From: an uncultured bacterium
GTDB lineage: Bacteria; Patescibacteriota; Minisyncoccia; Phycocordibacterales; GWA1-40-21
Length of the DNA: 32,759 nt
NCBI GenBank assembly: GCA_903831305.1
Contig: CAIKXE010000012.1
Coordinates: 1-32,759, forward strand
Reading direction: 5' to 3'
Each line of letters opens with the position of its first letter. Position 1 is the stretch's first letter. The notes beneath the pieces were generated by a model. The model had not been told where the DNA came from, searched no databases, and saw only the letters and a program-made list of their open reading frames with translations. Positions 1 through 9,118 of the stretch are shown in pieces. The position numbers were made by a program, and so were the translations under genes.

Positions 1-90
1 AAACTAATAATTTTTACGACCTTTGATATTTACCCATATATTATAACTTTTATATAAAAAACAAGCAAATGCTTATCCACAAAATAAAAC

Positions 91-507
91 TTAAATTGTC
101 TGATTCGGAAAGGCGGGGGAAGAGGCGGGGGCAGCAGGGGTGGGGCTAGTTGCAGAAGGAACGTTGATCTGAATTTGGGGGACGTTTTGGTTAAGGTTGA
201 ATGTTTCTTTTATCAAATTTACCAAACCCCAAACCGAGACCATCACAAAGATGCCGATGACACCCCAAAACATATACTGCTTGCCTTCGTTCTTTTTTTC
301 TCCACCTTCAGATAGGACAAAAATAATGATACCGTAAAAGAAAACCACGATAGCCAAGCCAATAAGGAGTGGTATGAGTGGCTTTAAAATACCAGCAATC
401 AACAGGTCATTTATCAGTCCCTTAAAGGTGGTCACCGTGGCAGCCAGAGCCGGGACAGCCACCACTGAGAACAAAGCGATAAAAAAGGTATAAATTATTT
501 TTTTCAT
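91..507 (-). CDS. T4SS pilin-like small membrane protein (signal peptide + 2 TM)
   Basis: ORF 138 aa; N-terminal signal-like segment MKKIIYTFFIALFSVVAVPALA, two hydrophobic segments; first of three similarly built neighbouring ORFs. Confidence 0.65.
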   Translation of the reverse strand: MKKIIYTFFIALFSVVAVPALAATVTTFKGLINDLLIAGILKPLIPLLIGLAIVVFFYGIIIFVLSEGGEKKNEGKQYMFWGVIGIFVMVSVWGLVNLIKETFNLNQNVPQIQINVPSATSPTPAAPASSPAFPNQTI

Positions 508-538
508 TATTTTTTTAAATTAATAAACATTTTATTAC

Positions 539-916
539 TTATGGTGCGGTGGTATCGACGGTGGTCTTTACGGTATTGATAACTACATTAGCAATAATAT
601 CCGCCCCGAGGAGAATAGCCCCACCAATAACGGTAGCAAGTAGCATATCCTTGGCCTTGGTCATCTCACCAGGGTTACCCCGAGCCATCACCAGCTTATA
701 GCCAGACCAAATTATGAAAAACACGACAACGATGGAACCCACAACAGCCACCAAATCCAAAATACTTTCTAAAATACCGGTTACGCTGTCTGATTTCAGG
801 GGGTTATTAATAGTAGCTCCACTTCCAGCAGGTTGAGCAAAAATAAACAAAGGAACCGTAAGTATTAACAAAGAAAGGGTAAAACCGAGACTTTTCTTAT
901 AATTAATTTTATTCAT
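539..916 (-). CDS. T4SS pilin-like small membrane protein (TrbC/VirB2-like topology)
   Basis: ORF 125 aa; signal peptide plus two TM segments, motif IIWSGYKLVMARGNPGEMTKAKDMLLATVIGGAILLGA typical of pilin-like conjugal transfer proteins. Confidence 0.75.
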   Translation of the reverse strand: MNKINYKKSLGFTLSLLILTVPLFIFAQPAGSGATINNPLKSDSVTGILESILDLVAVVGSIVVVFFIIWSGYKLVMARGNPGEMTKAKDMLLATVIGGAILLGADIIANVVINTVKTTVDTTAP

Positions 917-942
917 ATTTATTTATAATTTTATACCACAAA

Positions 943-1404
943 TTATGATTCCAAACCATCAGTACGTATGGTAGCATTGGTGTCATCACCACCTCTAATA
1001 AATCTAAAAATTGTACTGTCCGAGGGAACCAGATAAGTTAGCAAAGTATAGACGATCAACCAGGCCGTAAGCATTATAACAAATCCTAGGAGAGTATTCC
1101 AGAGCAAACTCTTGGCTTTGGCTTTATTACCGGGATTAATGCCTGAAGTCATGTAGAGGAAACCACCATAGACAAAAGAAATGGTAAAAATCACTCCCGC
1201 CAGACCAATAATCCAGTTAATAGTACCATTGATCATAAAAACAGCATCATCAAAACCGCAAGAGTTTGGTATGGTAGTCACTCCGTCAGTGCCAACTACA
1301 GAGTTTCCACAGTTGACCAAAGCCGCAAAAGAGATAGATGGTAAAATAATGGCCACTAGAGAAAAAATAAAAAGGAGAGCATATTTTATATTTGTTTTTT
1401 TCAT
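943..1404 (-). CDS. T4SS pilin-like small membrane protein
   Basis: ORF 153 aa; same topology; FVYGGFLYMTSGINPGNKAKAKSLLWNTLLGFVIMLTAWLIV. Confidence 0.75.
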   Translation of the reverse strand: MKKTNIKYALLFIFSLVAIILPSISFAALVNCGNSVVGTDGVTTIPNSCGFDDAVFMINGTINWIIGLAGVIFTISFVYGGFLYMTSGINPGNKAKAKSLLWNTLLGFVIMLTAWLIVYTLLTYLVPSDSTIFRFIRGGDDTNATIRTDGLES

Positions 1405-1406
1405 AT

Positions 1407-2705
1407 TTATTTTAATAAACCATCTAGCTTGTCAGAAGCAATATTAATAGCACCGTCTAGGGTCTCTCGTCCAGTGGTATATGACTCCACCATCTCTTGA
1501 AAAACCGCACCACTTGATTCCTGACCAGGGTCTAGCCAGCCTTTGCTTATAATCGCTGATTTATTAAATACCGCCTTGGTGGCATTGGCTTCAAACTGAC
1601 TCAAAATGTCACGCCGAGTGGAAGGTAAATTGAAAATACTTTTCCAATATGGATAAGCCGTAGCACCGGTAAGCGCACTGAGGACAGTATAAGCCCCGGC
1701 TGGATTGGCTGACTTTTTCAAAATAGCAAAACCAAGCATGTTTCCATAAGTACCATAGACACTGGTGCCAACCGCCTGTGGCAAGGTGGCCACCTCAAAA
1801 TTCAAATTAGGGTTTTTATTCTTAATCTTCAAAAACTCTGACGCAAAGCCAAAATACATGGCCAAATCACCGTTAGTAAAGGCCTCGAGTGAATTTGGTA
1901 AAGAGCGGTTCCAGGAATAGTCAGACTTACTAGGGTTAGAAAAGTTTGTAAAAAATGCCAGAGCCGAGCGGGCTGGTGATACACTGTGCCCCAGATTCTG
2001 ATCAAGAATGTTCACGGGTAATCCATCCTTTCCCCAAGTGATGATAGAGGTACCAGCCTGAATAAGTAAAGCTGATAAAATATCCTTGGCATTATTTATA
2101 TTTCGAAACTCGCCCAGAGCCACCGTACTAGCCAAAATATTTTTAGCATTGTCTTTCTTTGTCATCTTGGGTATTAGGGTAGAAATCTCTGCCCAGGTTG
2201 CTGGTGGTTTAGTTACGCTATTATTATTAAAAATATCCCTATTCCAATACATCACCAGTGGATCAATGACAAAAGGCAGAGCTAATACACCGTCATTGGT
2301 CAAGTATAACTCCCCTTCCTGAATAAAATTCTGCTTAAAGGTGAGCGCTGGCAAGGTGGTATATGGTATATGATATATTTTATCTGTATAACGGATAATC
2401 AAATCTAATGGTAAAATAATAGTATCCGGACCCTTACCCACAGCTAAAGCTTCAATGAGTTCCTTATCAAAGGTAGCCTCATCTTTTTGAGAATATGAAA
2501 TATTATATTTTAGATTATTAGCACTAAAATAATTTGAATAAAATGAGGTAAATGAGGCTGAAGATAATGTTCCCCACATAGTAATACTTATATTACTAAC
2601 ACTGGACGTACTAGACTGATAGGTAGAAAATAAAATACCACCGACAACGATAAAAAGGACAAAAATTCCGATGACAATGTATTGAAAAAAGTTAGAGTTT
2701 TTCAT
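1407..2705 (-). CDS. Extracellular solute-binding protein (ABC family 1-like), N-terminally TM anchored
   Basis: ORF 432 aa; N-terminal TM, then ITMWGTLSSASFTSFYSNYF...LPFVIDPLVMYWNRDIF...GDLAMYFGFASEF, typical sugar-type SBP motifs. Confidence 0.8.
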   Translation of the reverse strand: MKNSNFFQYIVIGIFVLFIVVGGILFSTYQSSTSSVSNISITMWGTLSSASFTSFYSNYFSANNLKYNISYSQKDEATFDKELIEALAVGKGPDTIILPLDLIIRYTDKIYHIPYTTLPALTFKQNFIQEGELYLTNDGVLALPFVIDPLVMYWNRDIFNNNSVTKPPATWAEISTLIPKMTKKDNAKNILASTVALGEFRNINNAKDILSALLIQAGTSIITWGKDGLPVNILDQNLGHSVSPARSALAFFTNFSNPSKSDYSWNRSLPNSLEAFTNGDLAMYFGFASEFLKIKNKNPNLNFEVATLPQAVGTSVYGTYGNMLGFAILKKSANPAGAYTVLSALTGATAYPYWKSIFNLPSTRRDILSQFEANATKAVFNKSAIISKGWLDPGQESSGAVFQEMVESYTTGRETLDGAINIASDKLDGLLK

Positions 2706-2710
2706 TAAAA

Positions 2711-3247
2711 TTATTTTTTATTAGCTTTTCTAAAAATTAAACCATAATGATGAGCGCCGGCATCTATCTCCCGATCTAAAACAAAACCATGATCTTGAAA
2801 AATGGCTGCTAACTGCATCTTAGGTACAACATCGGCTTGTGCTGGTCCAATACCACCAAAGGAAGCATCCCAATCCACCACCAGAACCCGGCCGTTAGGG
2901 CGTAAAATACGTTTGACCTCTAGACATAAGCTGTCCTTATTTTCAATTTGAAAAAATAAATTGCACACCGTCACGGCATCAAGCGATCCTTCTCGGAGCT
3001 TGGTACCGCCGAGCTTTTCTAAATCCCCCCAGACAATTTCCACATTGCTCAGGTGATTATCCCGAAGGTTATTCTTCAGCTTTTGTAATAAATCCTTTTG
3101 AATATCCACCGCAAAAACTTTGCCGCTTGAACCGACGGCTCTCGCCTCCGCCATAGTATAAAAACCGGAACCAGAACCAAAATCAGCTACGAGCATACCA
3201 GGAGCTAGACCGAATTGCTTGATATTATTTTCGGGATCAGAGAACAT
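2711..3247 (-). CDS. SAM-dependent methyltransferase (class I)
   Basis: ORF 178 aa; motif I VADFGSGSGFYTMAEA, VFAVDIQ, LRPNGRVLVVDW. Confidence 0.85.
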   Translation of the reverse strand: MFSDPENNIKQFGLAPGMLVADFGSGSGFYTMAEARAVGSSGKVFAVDIQKDLLQKLKNNLRDNHLSNVEIVWGDLEKLGGTKLREGSLDAVTVCNLFFQIENKDSLCLEVKRILRPNGRVLVVDWDASFGGIGPAQADVVPKMQLAAIFQDHGFVLDREIDAGAHHYGLIFRKANKK

Positions 3248-3297
3248 GTTTATATTATATCAGATACAGTTTAAATGCCAAGCATTTATCCACTAAT

Positions 3298-3319
3298 CCC
3301 CACCTTAGTTAAGGCGGGG
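3298..3319. repeat. REP-like palindrome CCCCACCTTAGTTAAGGCGGGG
   Basis: Imperfect inverted repeat in the intergenic region; resembles the palindromes at 15227-15368. Confidence 0.5.
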
Positions 3320-3382
3320 TGGCCATTCTGATGGACGGGGCGGTGTGCTTAAATTACATTTGTGGATAAAATATCATTGTAA

Positions 3383-3409
3383 AACCGCTCCTTGCCAAAG
3401 GGAGCGGTT
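3383..3409 (-). terminator. Rho-independent terminator of the 3434-3844 gene
   Basis: AACCGCTCC ttgccaaag GGAGCGGTT with T run on the minus strand (GGAGCGGTTTT). Confidence 0.8.
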
Positions 3410-3433
3410 CAGATGGCTGGTAAGAGCCCGATT

Positions 3434-3844
3434 CTAGTCAATATCTCGGTAGAAGTGTCCCCGGAAACCGCCGATCAGTCGGGTGAGGCACACGGCTTCA
3501 CCAAGGATGATGATATCTTCGGCCGGCTTGCATAACACATACAGACTACCGATGAGATACAAGCCGGAAGCCAAGAGAATCAGCACCGAGGCCGTGGAGT
3601 TCATGATGATACCGGCGGTATCATAGCCGTGCATGGCCATCAGGTGAAAAGACTGTGACCGTAGATACACGGCCACGATAGCCAGAAGCAGTGACAGAAA
3701 CACCACCCCCGCCATAAGTGTCGGCCGAATCCAGCTTGGCACTCCAGCTACCCGAGCGTCCGCCTTTCCCCGGACATAAGAAAACAGGAGGTTGATCACG
3801 ACCAAGAAGCACAGCAACAGCAGATTCCAAAGAACAGTACCCAT
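3434..3844 (-). CDS. Small multi-pass membrane protein, paralogue of the 7519-7866 product
   Basis: ORF 136 aa; shared pattern RGKxD...GV..W.R..LM...HGY...P.EDI; SD-like GGAG upstream of ATG; own promoter and terminator. Confidence 0.75.
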   Translation of the reverse strand: MGTVLWNLLLLCFLVVINLLFSYVRGKADARVAGVPSWIRPTLMAGVVFLSLLLAIVAVYLRSQSFHLMAMHGYDTAGIIMNSTASVLILLASGLYLIGSLYVLCKPAEDIIILGEAVCLTRLIGGFRGHFYRDID

Positions 3845-3873
3845 GGTCTACTCCTCAGTTTGGTGTGGGTGTG

Positions 3874-3909
3874 AACCAGGCGAGACATAACTGCCTCAGC
3901 CATCTGATT
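3874..3909 (-). promoter_or_regulatory. 5'-UTR hairpin near the transcript start
   Basis: Minus strand AATCAG...CTGGTT outer stem with inner GGC(t)GAG/CTCGCC stem; counterpart at 7896-7930. Confidence 0.5.
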
Positions 3910-3919
3910 ATCTAATAAA

Positions 3920-3948
3920 ACTATACCACTAGTTATAATTATAAACAA
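3920..3948 (-). promoter_or_regulatory. Sigma70-type promoter TTGTTT-17-TATAGT
   Basis: Minus strand -35 at 3943-3948, -10 at 3920-3925, 17-bp spacer; near-identical to the promoter at 7942-7970. Confidence 0.7.
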
Positions 3949-6410
3949 GTAATAGAAGCCAGGAAATCCCCTTCCCGTAATTTCATAATACGGACCCCTT
4001 GCGTTTGACGACCTAGGGTCGGAATCTCTTTGGTTTCCACCCGAATCACCTGACTTTTTTTGGAAATAGCAGCTATCTCATCCATCTCCTCGGTCATCAC
4101 GCGGGCGGAGATAATATCACCAGTCTTAGCGGTCACCTTCATGGTCTTAATACCAGAACCACCGCGGTTTTGCACTTTATATTCCTTAAGGGCTGTTTTC
4201 TTGCCATAACCATTTGAGCTGATGACAAAGAAAGTGGGGTTCGTCATACTTTTCTTAATAATATCGGTACTGACCACAAAATCGGCTTTACCAAGCTTCA
4301 CTGCTCGCACCCCGGCTGCCCCTCGGCCCATCTCCCGGATATCACTTTCCTTAAAACGAATAGACTGCCCCTTGGCGGTAGCTAGAATCAGCTCATCAGT
4401 CGGCGCCACAAACTGCACGGAGGTGAGCTCATCCCCCTCATGTAAGGTGATGGCAATCAGACCACTACGTCTCACATCATGAAAGGCAGAAGCATCCACC
4501 TTTTTCACCACGCCTTGCTTGGTCACCATCATCAAAGCGAGTTTAGTATTTTTTAGCTCCTTTGGCATCGCCAAAACCGAGGTGACTTTTTCCTCATTAC
4601 TGATAGATAGATAATTCACCAGCGCCTTACCTTTAGTGGCCCGCTTGCCTTCTGGCAATTCATGCATCTTGACCTGATAAGCCTTGCCTTTATCACTGAA
4701 GAACAAAATATCATTGTGTGTATGCGCGGTGAGAAAATTCACCACAAAATCCTCATCCTTAGTATCCAGATCCACCACCCCTACCCCACCACGCTTTTGC
4801 TTTTTATAATCATCTGGATTTGTCCTCTTGATATAGCCACCGGTCGTAAGTACGAGCACATTTTCCTCATCGGGAATCAAGTCTTCATCAGACATATTAC
4901 CCACTCCTTGTTTTATAATCCGGGTCTTTCTCTCATCAGCATATTTCAAAGCGGTTTCTTGTAACTCACTTTTGACAATACCTAAAATCTTTTTAGCACT
5001 AGCTAAAACATCCCGGAGATATTTGATCAGAGTTTGAACTTCATTTAATTCATCCTCAATCTTTTGTCTCTCTAGACCGGTCAAACGGCCGATCTTCATA
5101 TCCACGATCGTCTGTGCTTGGATCTCCGAAAATTTGAAAACCTTCATCAGATTACGCTTGGCATCCTCCACATCCTTGGATTTCTTAATGAGCTTTATAA
5201 TCTCATCAATGTGGTCCAAAGCTTTTTTCAAGCCAAGTAAAATATGCTCACGGGCTTCCGCTTTTCTCAAGTCAAATTCTGTGCGTCTCTTCACTACGAT
5301 CTTGCGATGATCAATAAATTCATCTAAAAAGGACTTGATGGATAAAGTCTGAGGCACCCCACCCACCAGAGCCACCATATTGTAATTAAATGATTCCTCT
5401 AGCTGAGTATGTTTGTAAATAAAGTTTAAGACTTTCTGCGGTTGGGCACTAGGCTTTAGATCAATCACAATCCGCAAATCCTTGGCGCTCTCATCACGCA
5501 GACCCTTGATACCCTCTATTTTTTTCTCTCGTACCAAATCCGCGATCGCAATTATGAGCTCGGCTTTATTCACCCGGAAAGGAATAGAGGTAATAATAAT
5601 CTGAAAGTTACCCTTCTTGTCCTCTACTATTTCCGCCACCCCGCGCACCACCACCCCACCGCGCCCCGTGGCGCAAGCATGATTAATGTCTGCCTGATTA
5701 TAGGCAATACCGCCAGTCGGAAAATCTGGGCCCTTGATATAATGTAGCAGGTCTTCAGTGGTAGAATCAGGATTATCAATCAAATGTACGGTAGCATCTA
5801 CCACTTCTTTGAGATTGTGTGGAGGGATGTTTGTAGCCATACCCACAGCAATACCCAAAGTTCCATTTAAAAGTAAATTTGGCAGAGCAGCCGGCAACAC
5901 CTCCGGCTCTTTTCTGGTATTATCATAGTTCGGCTTCCACTCCACCGTCTCTTTATCTAAATCCTTTAAAAGCTCCCCGGCAATCTTGGACATTTTGGCT
6001 TCCGTATATCTCATGGCAGCCGCGGAGTCTCCGTCAATGTTTCCAAAGTTTCCCTGACCGATCACCGTGGGATAACGATAAGAAAAATCCTGAGCCATCT
6101 TGACCATAGCGTCATACACAGAAGCATCACCGTGCGGGTGATAGTTACCGAGCACCTCTCCCACCACCGCCGCGGACTTTCTGGTCCGGGCGCCAGCGGT
6201 CAAACCCATCTGAGACATCGCAAAAAGTATCCTTCTATGCACCGGCTTCAAACCGTCACGCACATCCGGCAAAGCTCGGTCGGTAATCACTGACATAGCA
6301 TAGTCAATAAATGACTCCTTCATCTCCGTGGTAATATTCCTTACTGAGACACCCCGGTCCGGCACTATTTTAACATTATTTTCCTCTTTATTATTTGAAT
6401 TCTTAGCCAT
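3939..6410 (-). CDS. gyrA: DNA gyrase/topoisomerase IV subunit A
   Basis: ORF 823 aa; [43 protein letters not shown] with catalytic Tyr, beta-pinwheel repeats in the C-terminal domain. Confidence 0.95.
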   Translation of the reverse strand: MAKNSNNKEENNVKIVPDRGVSVRNITTEMKESFIDYAMSVITDRALPDVRDGLKPVHRRILFAMSQMGLTAGARTRKSAAVVGEVLGNYHPHGDASVYDAMVKMAQDFSYRYPTVIGQGNFGNIDGDSAAAMRYTEAKMSKIAGELLKDLDKETVEWKPNYDNTRKEPEVLPAALPNLLLNGTLGIAVGMATNIPPHNLKEVVDATVHLIDNPDSTTEDLLHYIKGPDFPTGGIAYNQADINHACATGRGGVVVRGVAEIVEDKKGNFQIIITSIPFRVNKAELIIAIADLVREKKIEGIKGLRDESAKDLRIVIDLKPSAQPQKVLNFIYKHTQLEESFNYNMVALVGGVPQTLSIKSFLDEFIDHRKIVVKRRTEFDLRKAEAREHILLGLKKALDHIDEIIKLIKKSKDVEDAKRNLMKVFKFSEIQAQTIVDMKIGRLTGLERQKIEDELNEVQTLIKYLRDVLASAKKILGIVKSELQETALKYADERKTRIIKQGVGNMSDEDLIPDEENVLVLTTGGYIKRTNPDDYKKQKRGGVGVVDLDTKDEDFVVNFLTAHTHNDILFFSDKGKAYQVKMHELPEGKRATKGKALVNYLSISNEEKVTSVLAMPKELKNTKLALMMVTKQGVVKKVDASAFHDVRRSGLIAITLHEGDELTSVQFVAPTDELILATAKGQSIRFKESDIREMGRGAAGVRAVKLGKADFVVSTDIIKKSMTNPTFFVISSNGYGKKTALKEYKVQNRGGSGIKTMKVTAKTGDIISARVMTEEMDEIAAISKKSQVIRVETKEIPTLGRQTQGVRIMKLREGDFLASITCL

Positions 6411-6418
6411 ATTATTTA

Positions 6419-6781
6419 TTAATTACTGGTACTGGTGCTAAGGCTGGTAACGGTGCTGGTACTAGCATCTGCTTCCAAAGTGACAACTTCGATCAAAACT
6501 GTGCTACTACTTATCTCAGAAGTGGTGCTACTCGTCAGGCCAGGTAGACTATTATTAATCCCAGAAAAAGCCTTGGAAAACTCTTCCTTGATTACCTGCC
6601 AAGGACTAACGGAAGATAATTTACTCTCACTAATAGCCGCAACTGAGTCATCAGAACCACGGTTGCTACCAAAAGAATACCAAACAAAAACAATCACCCC
6701 AGTAAGAACAATAGCTCCAATCAGAGCAAAGATTTTCTTCTGATTATCAGGCCCCTCACTGACTGTTTTCAAAATACTCAT
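6419..6781 (-). CDS. Hypothetical single-TM protein with Ser/Thr-rich C-terminus
   Basis: ORF 120 aa between gyrA and an MBL-fold gene; one TM ([21 protein letters not shown]). Confidence 0.55.
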   Translation of the reverse strand: MSILKTVSEGPDNQKKIFALIGAIVLTGVIVFVWYSFGSNRGSDDSVAAISESKLSSVSPWQVIKEEFSKAFSGINNSLPGLTSSTTSEISSSTVLIEVVTLEADASTSTVTSLSTSTSN

Positions 6782-6786
6782 AATGA

Positions 6787-7413
6787 TTAATTAGTTTGAG
6801 TTAAAATAATAACTTCGCCTTCCTTCCCCTCCAGATCTTTCTTCTTAAGTGTCAGCTTGTCTACTGGCTTGGCGCCCTCTTCACCAGCTTGTTTTAGAAA
6901 AGTTTTTAGATCTGCGGCTTCATAATGCATCGGGATGATTATCTTGGGTTCTAAAGTAACAGCCACCTTGTTAGCTTTACCAGCATCAAGCATACCATCA
7001 CCACCGATCGGCAAGAAAAGAATATCAATATCTTCAATCGCCTCTAGAAAATCGGCGGGTAGCTTTTCATCCACTAGGGCACCTAAGAAGCAGAGGGTCA
7101 TCCCCTCCAGAACCACAATATAGATGGTATTTATTTTTTCCTTACCGCCATAATTTGTTTTGGACTGAAAACCCTTGATAAAAACACCCTTGGTCTCATA
7201 TTCACCGGGACCAGAAATGACCAACGGATCCTTGCCATTATAAGATAAATTTTCTACCCCGTTAAAATCTGGGTGGTTTGCTGAGACCAAAGCGACATCC
7301 GAAAAGAAGCGGGTGGTTTTAGACTTGCTTTCCTTGGAAATAGGATTAAAAGCCAGGATCGTATCCCCAAACTGAACCTTAAAAAACTCCACCCCTTGAT
7401 AAGTGATAATCAT
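6787..7413 (-). CDS. MBL-fold metallohydrolase-like protein
   Basis: ORF 208 aa; ISGPGEYETKGVFIKG, ILFLPIGGDGMLDAGKA, IIPMHYE; the usual HxHxDH motif is degenerate (SANHPDFNGVE). Confidence 0.75.
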   Translation of the reverse strand: MIITYQGVEFFKVQFGDTILAFNPISKESKSKTTRFFSDVALVSANHPDFNGVENLSYNGKDPLVISGPGEYETKGVFIKGFQSKTNYGGKEKINTIYIVVLEGMTLCFLGALVDEKLPADFLEAIEDIDILFLPIGGDGMLDAGKANKVAVTLEPKIIIPMHYEAADLKTFLKQAGEEGAKPVDKLTLKKKDLEGKEGEVIILTQTN

Positions 7414-7456
7414 ACCTTACTATTATACCAAATTTATTTTAAAAAAACAAATGGAA

Positions 7457-7486
7457 AACCACCCGTCCAAGAAGGACAAGGTGGTT
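7457..7486 (-). terminator. Rho-independent terminator of the 7519-7866 gene
   Basis: AACCACC c GTCC aagaa GGAC aa GGTGGTT with T-rich tract on the minus strand. Confidence 0.75.
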
Positions 7487-7491
7487 AGTTT

Positions 7492-7516
7492 GTGACCCAA
7501 AAACAAAATGGGTCAC
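7492..7516. other. Hairpin GTGACCCA/TGGGTCAC immediately after the stop codon
   Basis: Perfect 8-bp inverted repeat around an A-rich loop. Confidence 0.6.
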
Positions 7517-7518
7517 CG

Positions 7519-7866
7519 TCACCGCGGGAAGAAGATGAGGGACAGCATGGCGATGTCCTCCGGTGGATCTAGCATGATGAAGAAACCCAAGATACCAAAG
7601 ACCAGGGTGCCCGCTCCCAATATGGCCCCGATAACGATAGGAAAGAGACTGAGAACAGCATACCCATGCTCGACTGAGACAGACATGGCCTGGAAGGCCA
7701 ATACGGTCAGAAGACCAAGTATGGACACCCCCAGGATCACGATGAACATGAGGCTGAGTCTAGCCCAGCGGAAAACCCCGGTTTCGAGGTTATCCTGCTT
7801 GCCACGGAGCGCCGAGACTATGAGAGCAACTACCACCACCGCGACCACTTGCCAATAGGACACCAT
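7519..7866 (-). CDS. Small multi-pass membrane protein, paralogue of the 3434-3844 product
   Basis: ORF 115 aa; S.LRGKQDNLETGVFRWARLSLM...HGY...PPEDI; strong SD AAGGAGGGG upstream of ATG. Confidence 0.75.
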   Translation of the reverse strand: MVSYWQVVAVVVVALIVSALRGKQDNLETGVFRWARLSLMFIVILGVSILGLLTVLAFQAMSVSVEHGYAVLSLFPIVIGAILGAGTLVFGILGFFIMLDPPEDIAMLSLIFFPR

Positions 7867-7895
7867 GACACACCCCTCCTTTTTTCAAGGTCCTA

Positions 7896-7930
7896 AATCA
7901 GACGGGATAAACAACCCCTATAATCTGATT
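7896..7930 (-). promoter_or_regulatory. 5'-UTR hairpin near the transcript start
   Basis: Minus strand AATCAGA ... TCTGATT stem with inner GGG/CCC pairing; structural match to 3874-3909. Confidence 0.55.
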
Positions 7931-7941
7931 ATCTGTTATAG

Positions 7942-7970
7942 AGTATAACACTAATTACAATTATGGTCAA
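7942..7970 (-). promoter_or_regulatory. Sigma70-type promoter TTGACC-17-TATACT
   Basis: Minus strand -35 at 7965-7970, -10 at 7942-7947, 17-bp spacer. Confidence 0.75.
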
Positions 7971-7988
7971 ATAAGAAGTATGAACGCA

Positions 7989-9002
7989 TTAGCGTTTGGC
8001 AATAATAGATTTTTTATAAACATCTAGATGCTCCAGGGCAATACCGGTGCCTTTGGCTACACAATACATTGGGTCCTTGGCTACCACGGCTTTTACTCCA
8101 GTGCGACGAAAAACTAATTCTGCCATATTACGAAGTTGCGATGAACCACCGGTCATAATGATACCCTGGTCAATAATATCCGCCGCCAATTCTGGTGGGG
8201 TTTCTTGCAAAACATCCTTGATGGCCTTTATCATATCCCGGAGTTCCTTGGCTATCGCCTTGACAATCTCATTAGTTTTTATTTCCGCGGTTCGTGGTAA
8301 TCCAGACAAGAAATCCCGCCCTTTGATGGTCATTGTGAGCTCCTCTTCCATCGGCACGGCAGAACCCACATTGATTTTTATCTCCTCCGCAGTTTTATCA
8401 CCGATCGCTAGGTTAAAAGTTTTCTTAATGTAGTCAGTGATCGCATAATCAATTTTATTACCGGCACACTTTACGGAAGTAGATGACACAATACCGCCAA
8501 GGGAAATCACCGCCACATCTGTTGTTCCACCACCTATGTCCACAATCATATGACCCATCGGCTCTTGAATCGGAATCCCCGCCCCAATCGCTGCTAGAAT
8601 AGGTTCCTTGACCACATAAGCATTTTTGGCCCCCGCTTTCATCGCTGCCTCAATCACCGCCCGGCGTTCGGTAGAGGTGACCCCGGCCGGCACAGATACC
8701 ATCACCTCCGGCTTAAACAGATTCCACCGGCCAAGCGCCTTATCTATAAAATAGCGAAGCATCGCCTCTGTCACACGATAATCAGCGATCACGCCGTCTT
8801 TCATCGGCTGATATGCAATGATACTATCTGGCGTCTTGCCCAACATCTTTTTAGCCTCAGTCCCCACCGCCAAAATCTTATTATCCTGCTCGGAGACGGC
8901 CACCACCGAAGGTTCAAAAAGTACCACCCCTTTGCCTGGCAAAAAAACCAGAGTATTAGCTGTACCAAGGTCAATTCCAATTTTTTTAACGAAAAACGAC
9001 AT
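7989..9002 (-). CDS. mreB: Rod shape-determining protein MreB (ORF open to 9038; start at MSFF preferred)
   Basis: KKIGIDLGTANTLVFLPGKGVV, VDIGGGTTDVAVISLGG, GIIMTGGSSQLRNM. Confidence 0.95.
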   Translation of the reverse strand: MSFFVKKIGIDLGTANTLVFLPGKGVVLFEPSVVAVSEQDNKILAVGTEAKKMLGKTPDSIIAYQPMKDGVIADYRVTEAMLRYFIDKALGRWNLFKPEVMVSVPAGVTSTERRAVIEAAMKAGAKNAYVVKEPILAAIGAGIPIQEPMGHMIVDIGGGTTDVAVISLGGIVSSTSVKCAGNKIDYAITDYIKKTFNLAIGDKTAEEIKINVGSAVPMEEELTMTIKGRDFLSGLPRTAEIKTNEIVKAIAKELRDMIKAIKDVLQETPPELAADIIDQGIIMTGGSSQLRNMAELVFRRTGVKAVVAKDPMYCVAKGTGIALEHLDVYKKSIIAKR

Positions 9003-9010
9003 ATAGTCAT

Positions 9011-9038
9011 ATATTAAACTTTTTATGACATTTTGCAA
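9011..9038 (-). promoter_or_regulatory. mreB promoter TTGCAA-16-TAATAT
   Basis: Minus strand -35 at 9033-9038, -10 at 9011-9016, 8 nt before the ATG (leaderless layout). Confidence 0.55.
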
Positions 9039-9046
9039 ATCAAACC

Positions 9047-9066
9047 CCGGTTTAGGGCTAAATCGG
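9047..9066. promoter_or_regulatory. Candidate operator dyad CCGGTTTAG-GG-CTAAATCGG
   Basis: 9-bp inverted repeat (one G/T mismatch) between the -35 boxes of two divergent promoters. Confidence 0.55.
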
Positions 9067-9069
9067 TCT

Positions 9070-9098
9070 TTGCAATCTTATAGCACATATGCTATACT
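9070..9098 (+). promoter_or_regulatory. HTH-murA promoter TTGCAA-17-TATACT
   Basis: -35 at 9070-9075, -10 at 9093-9098. Confidence 0.65.
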
Positions 9099-9118
9099 AT
9101 CATCCATATTAGTTTAAT

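Noticed and set aside
3621-3830. Alternative-frame ORF within the small membrane protein gene
   Set aside because: Shadow ORF in a GC-richer gene; the 3434-3844 frame has TM segments, SD and a paralogue
3939-6410. GyrA Ala at the position equivalent to E. coli Ser83 as quinolone resistance
   Set aside because: Ala here is common natural variation in bacteria; sequence alone does not support acquired resistance
7508-7858. 116-aa plus-strand ORF opposite the 7519-7866 gene
   Set aside because: Low-complexity antisense shadow; the minus-strand frame has the promoter, SD and homology to its paralogue
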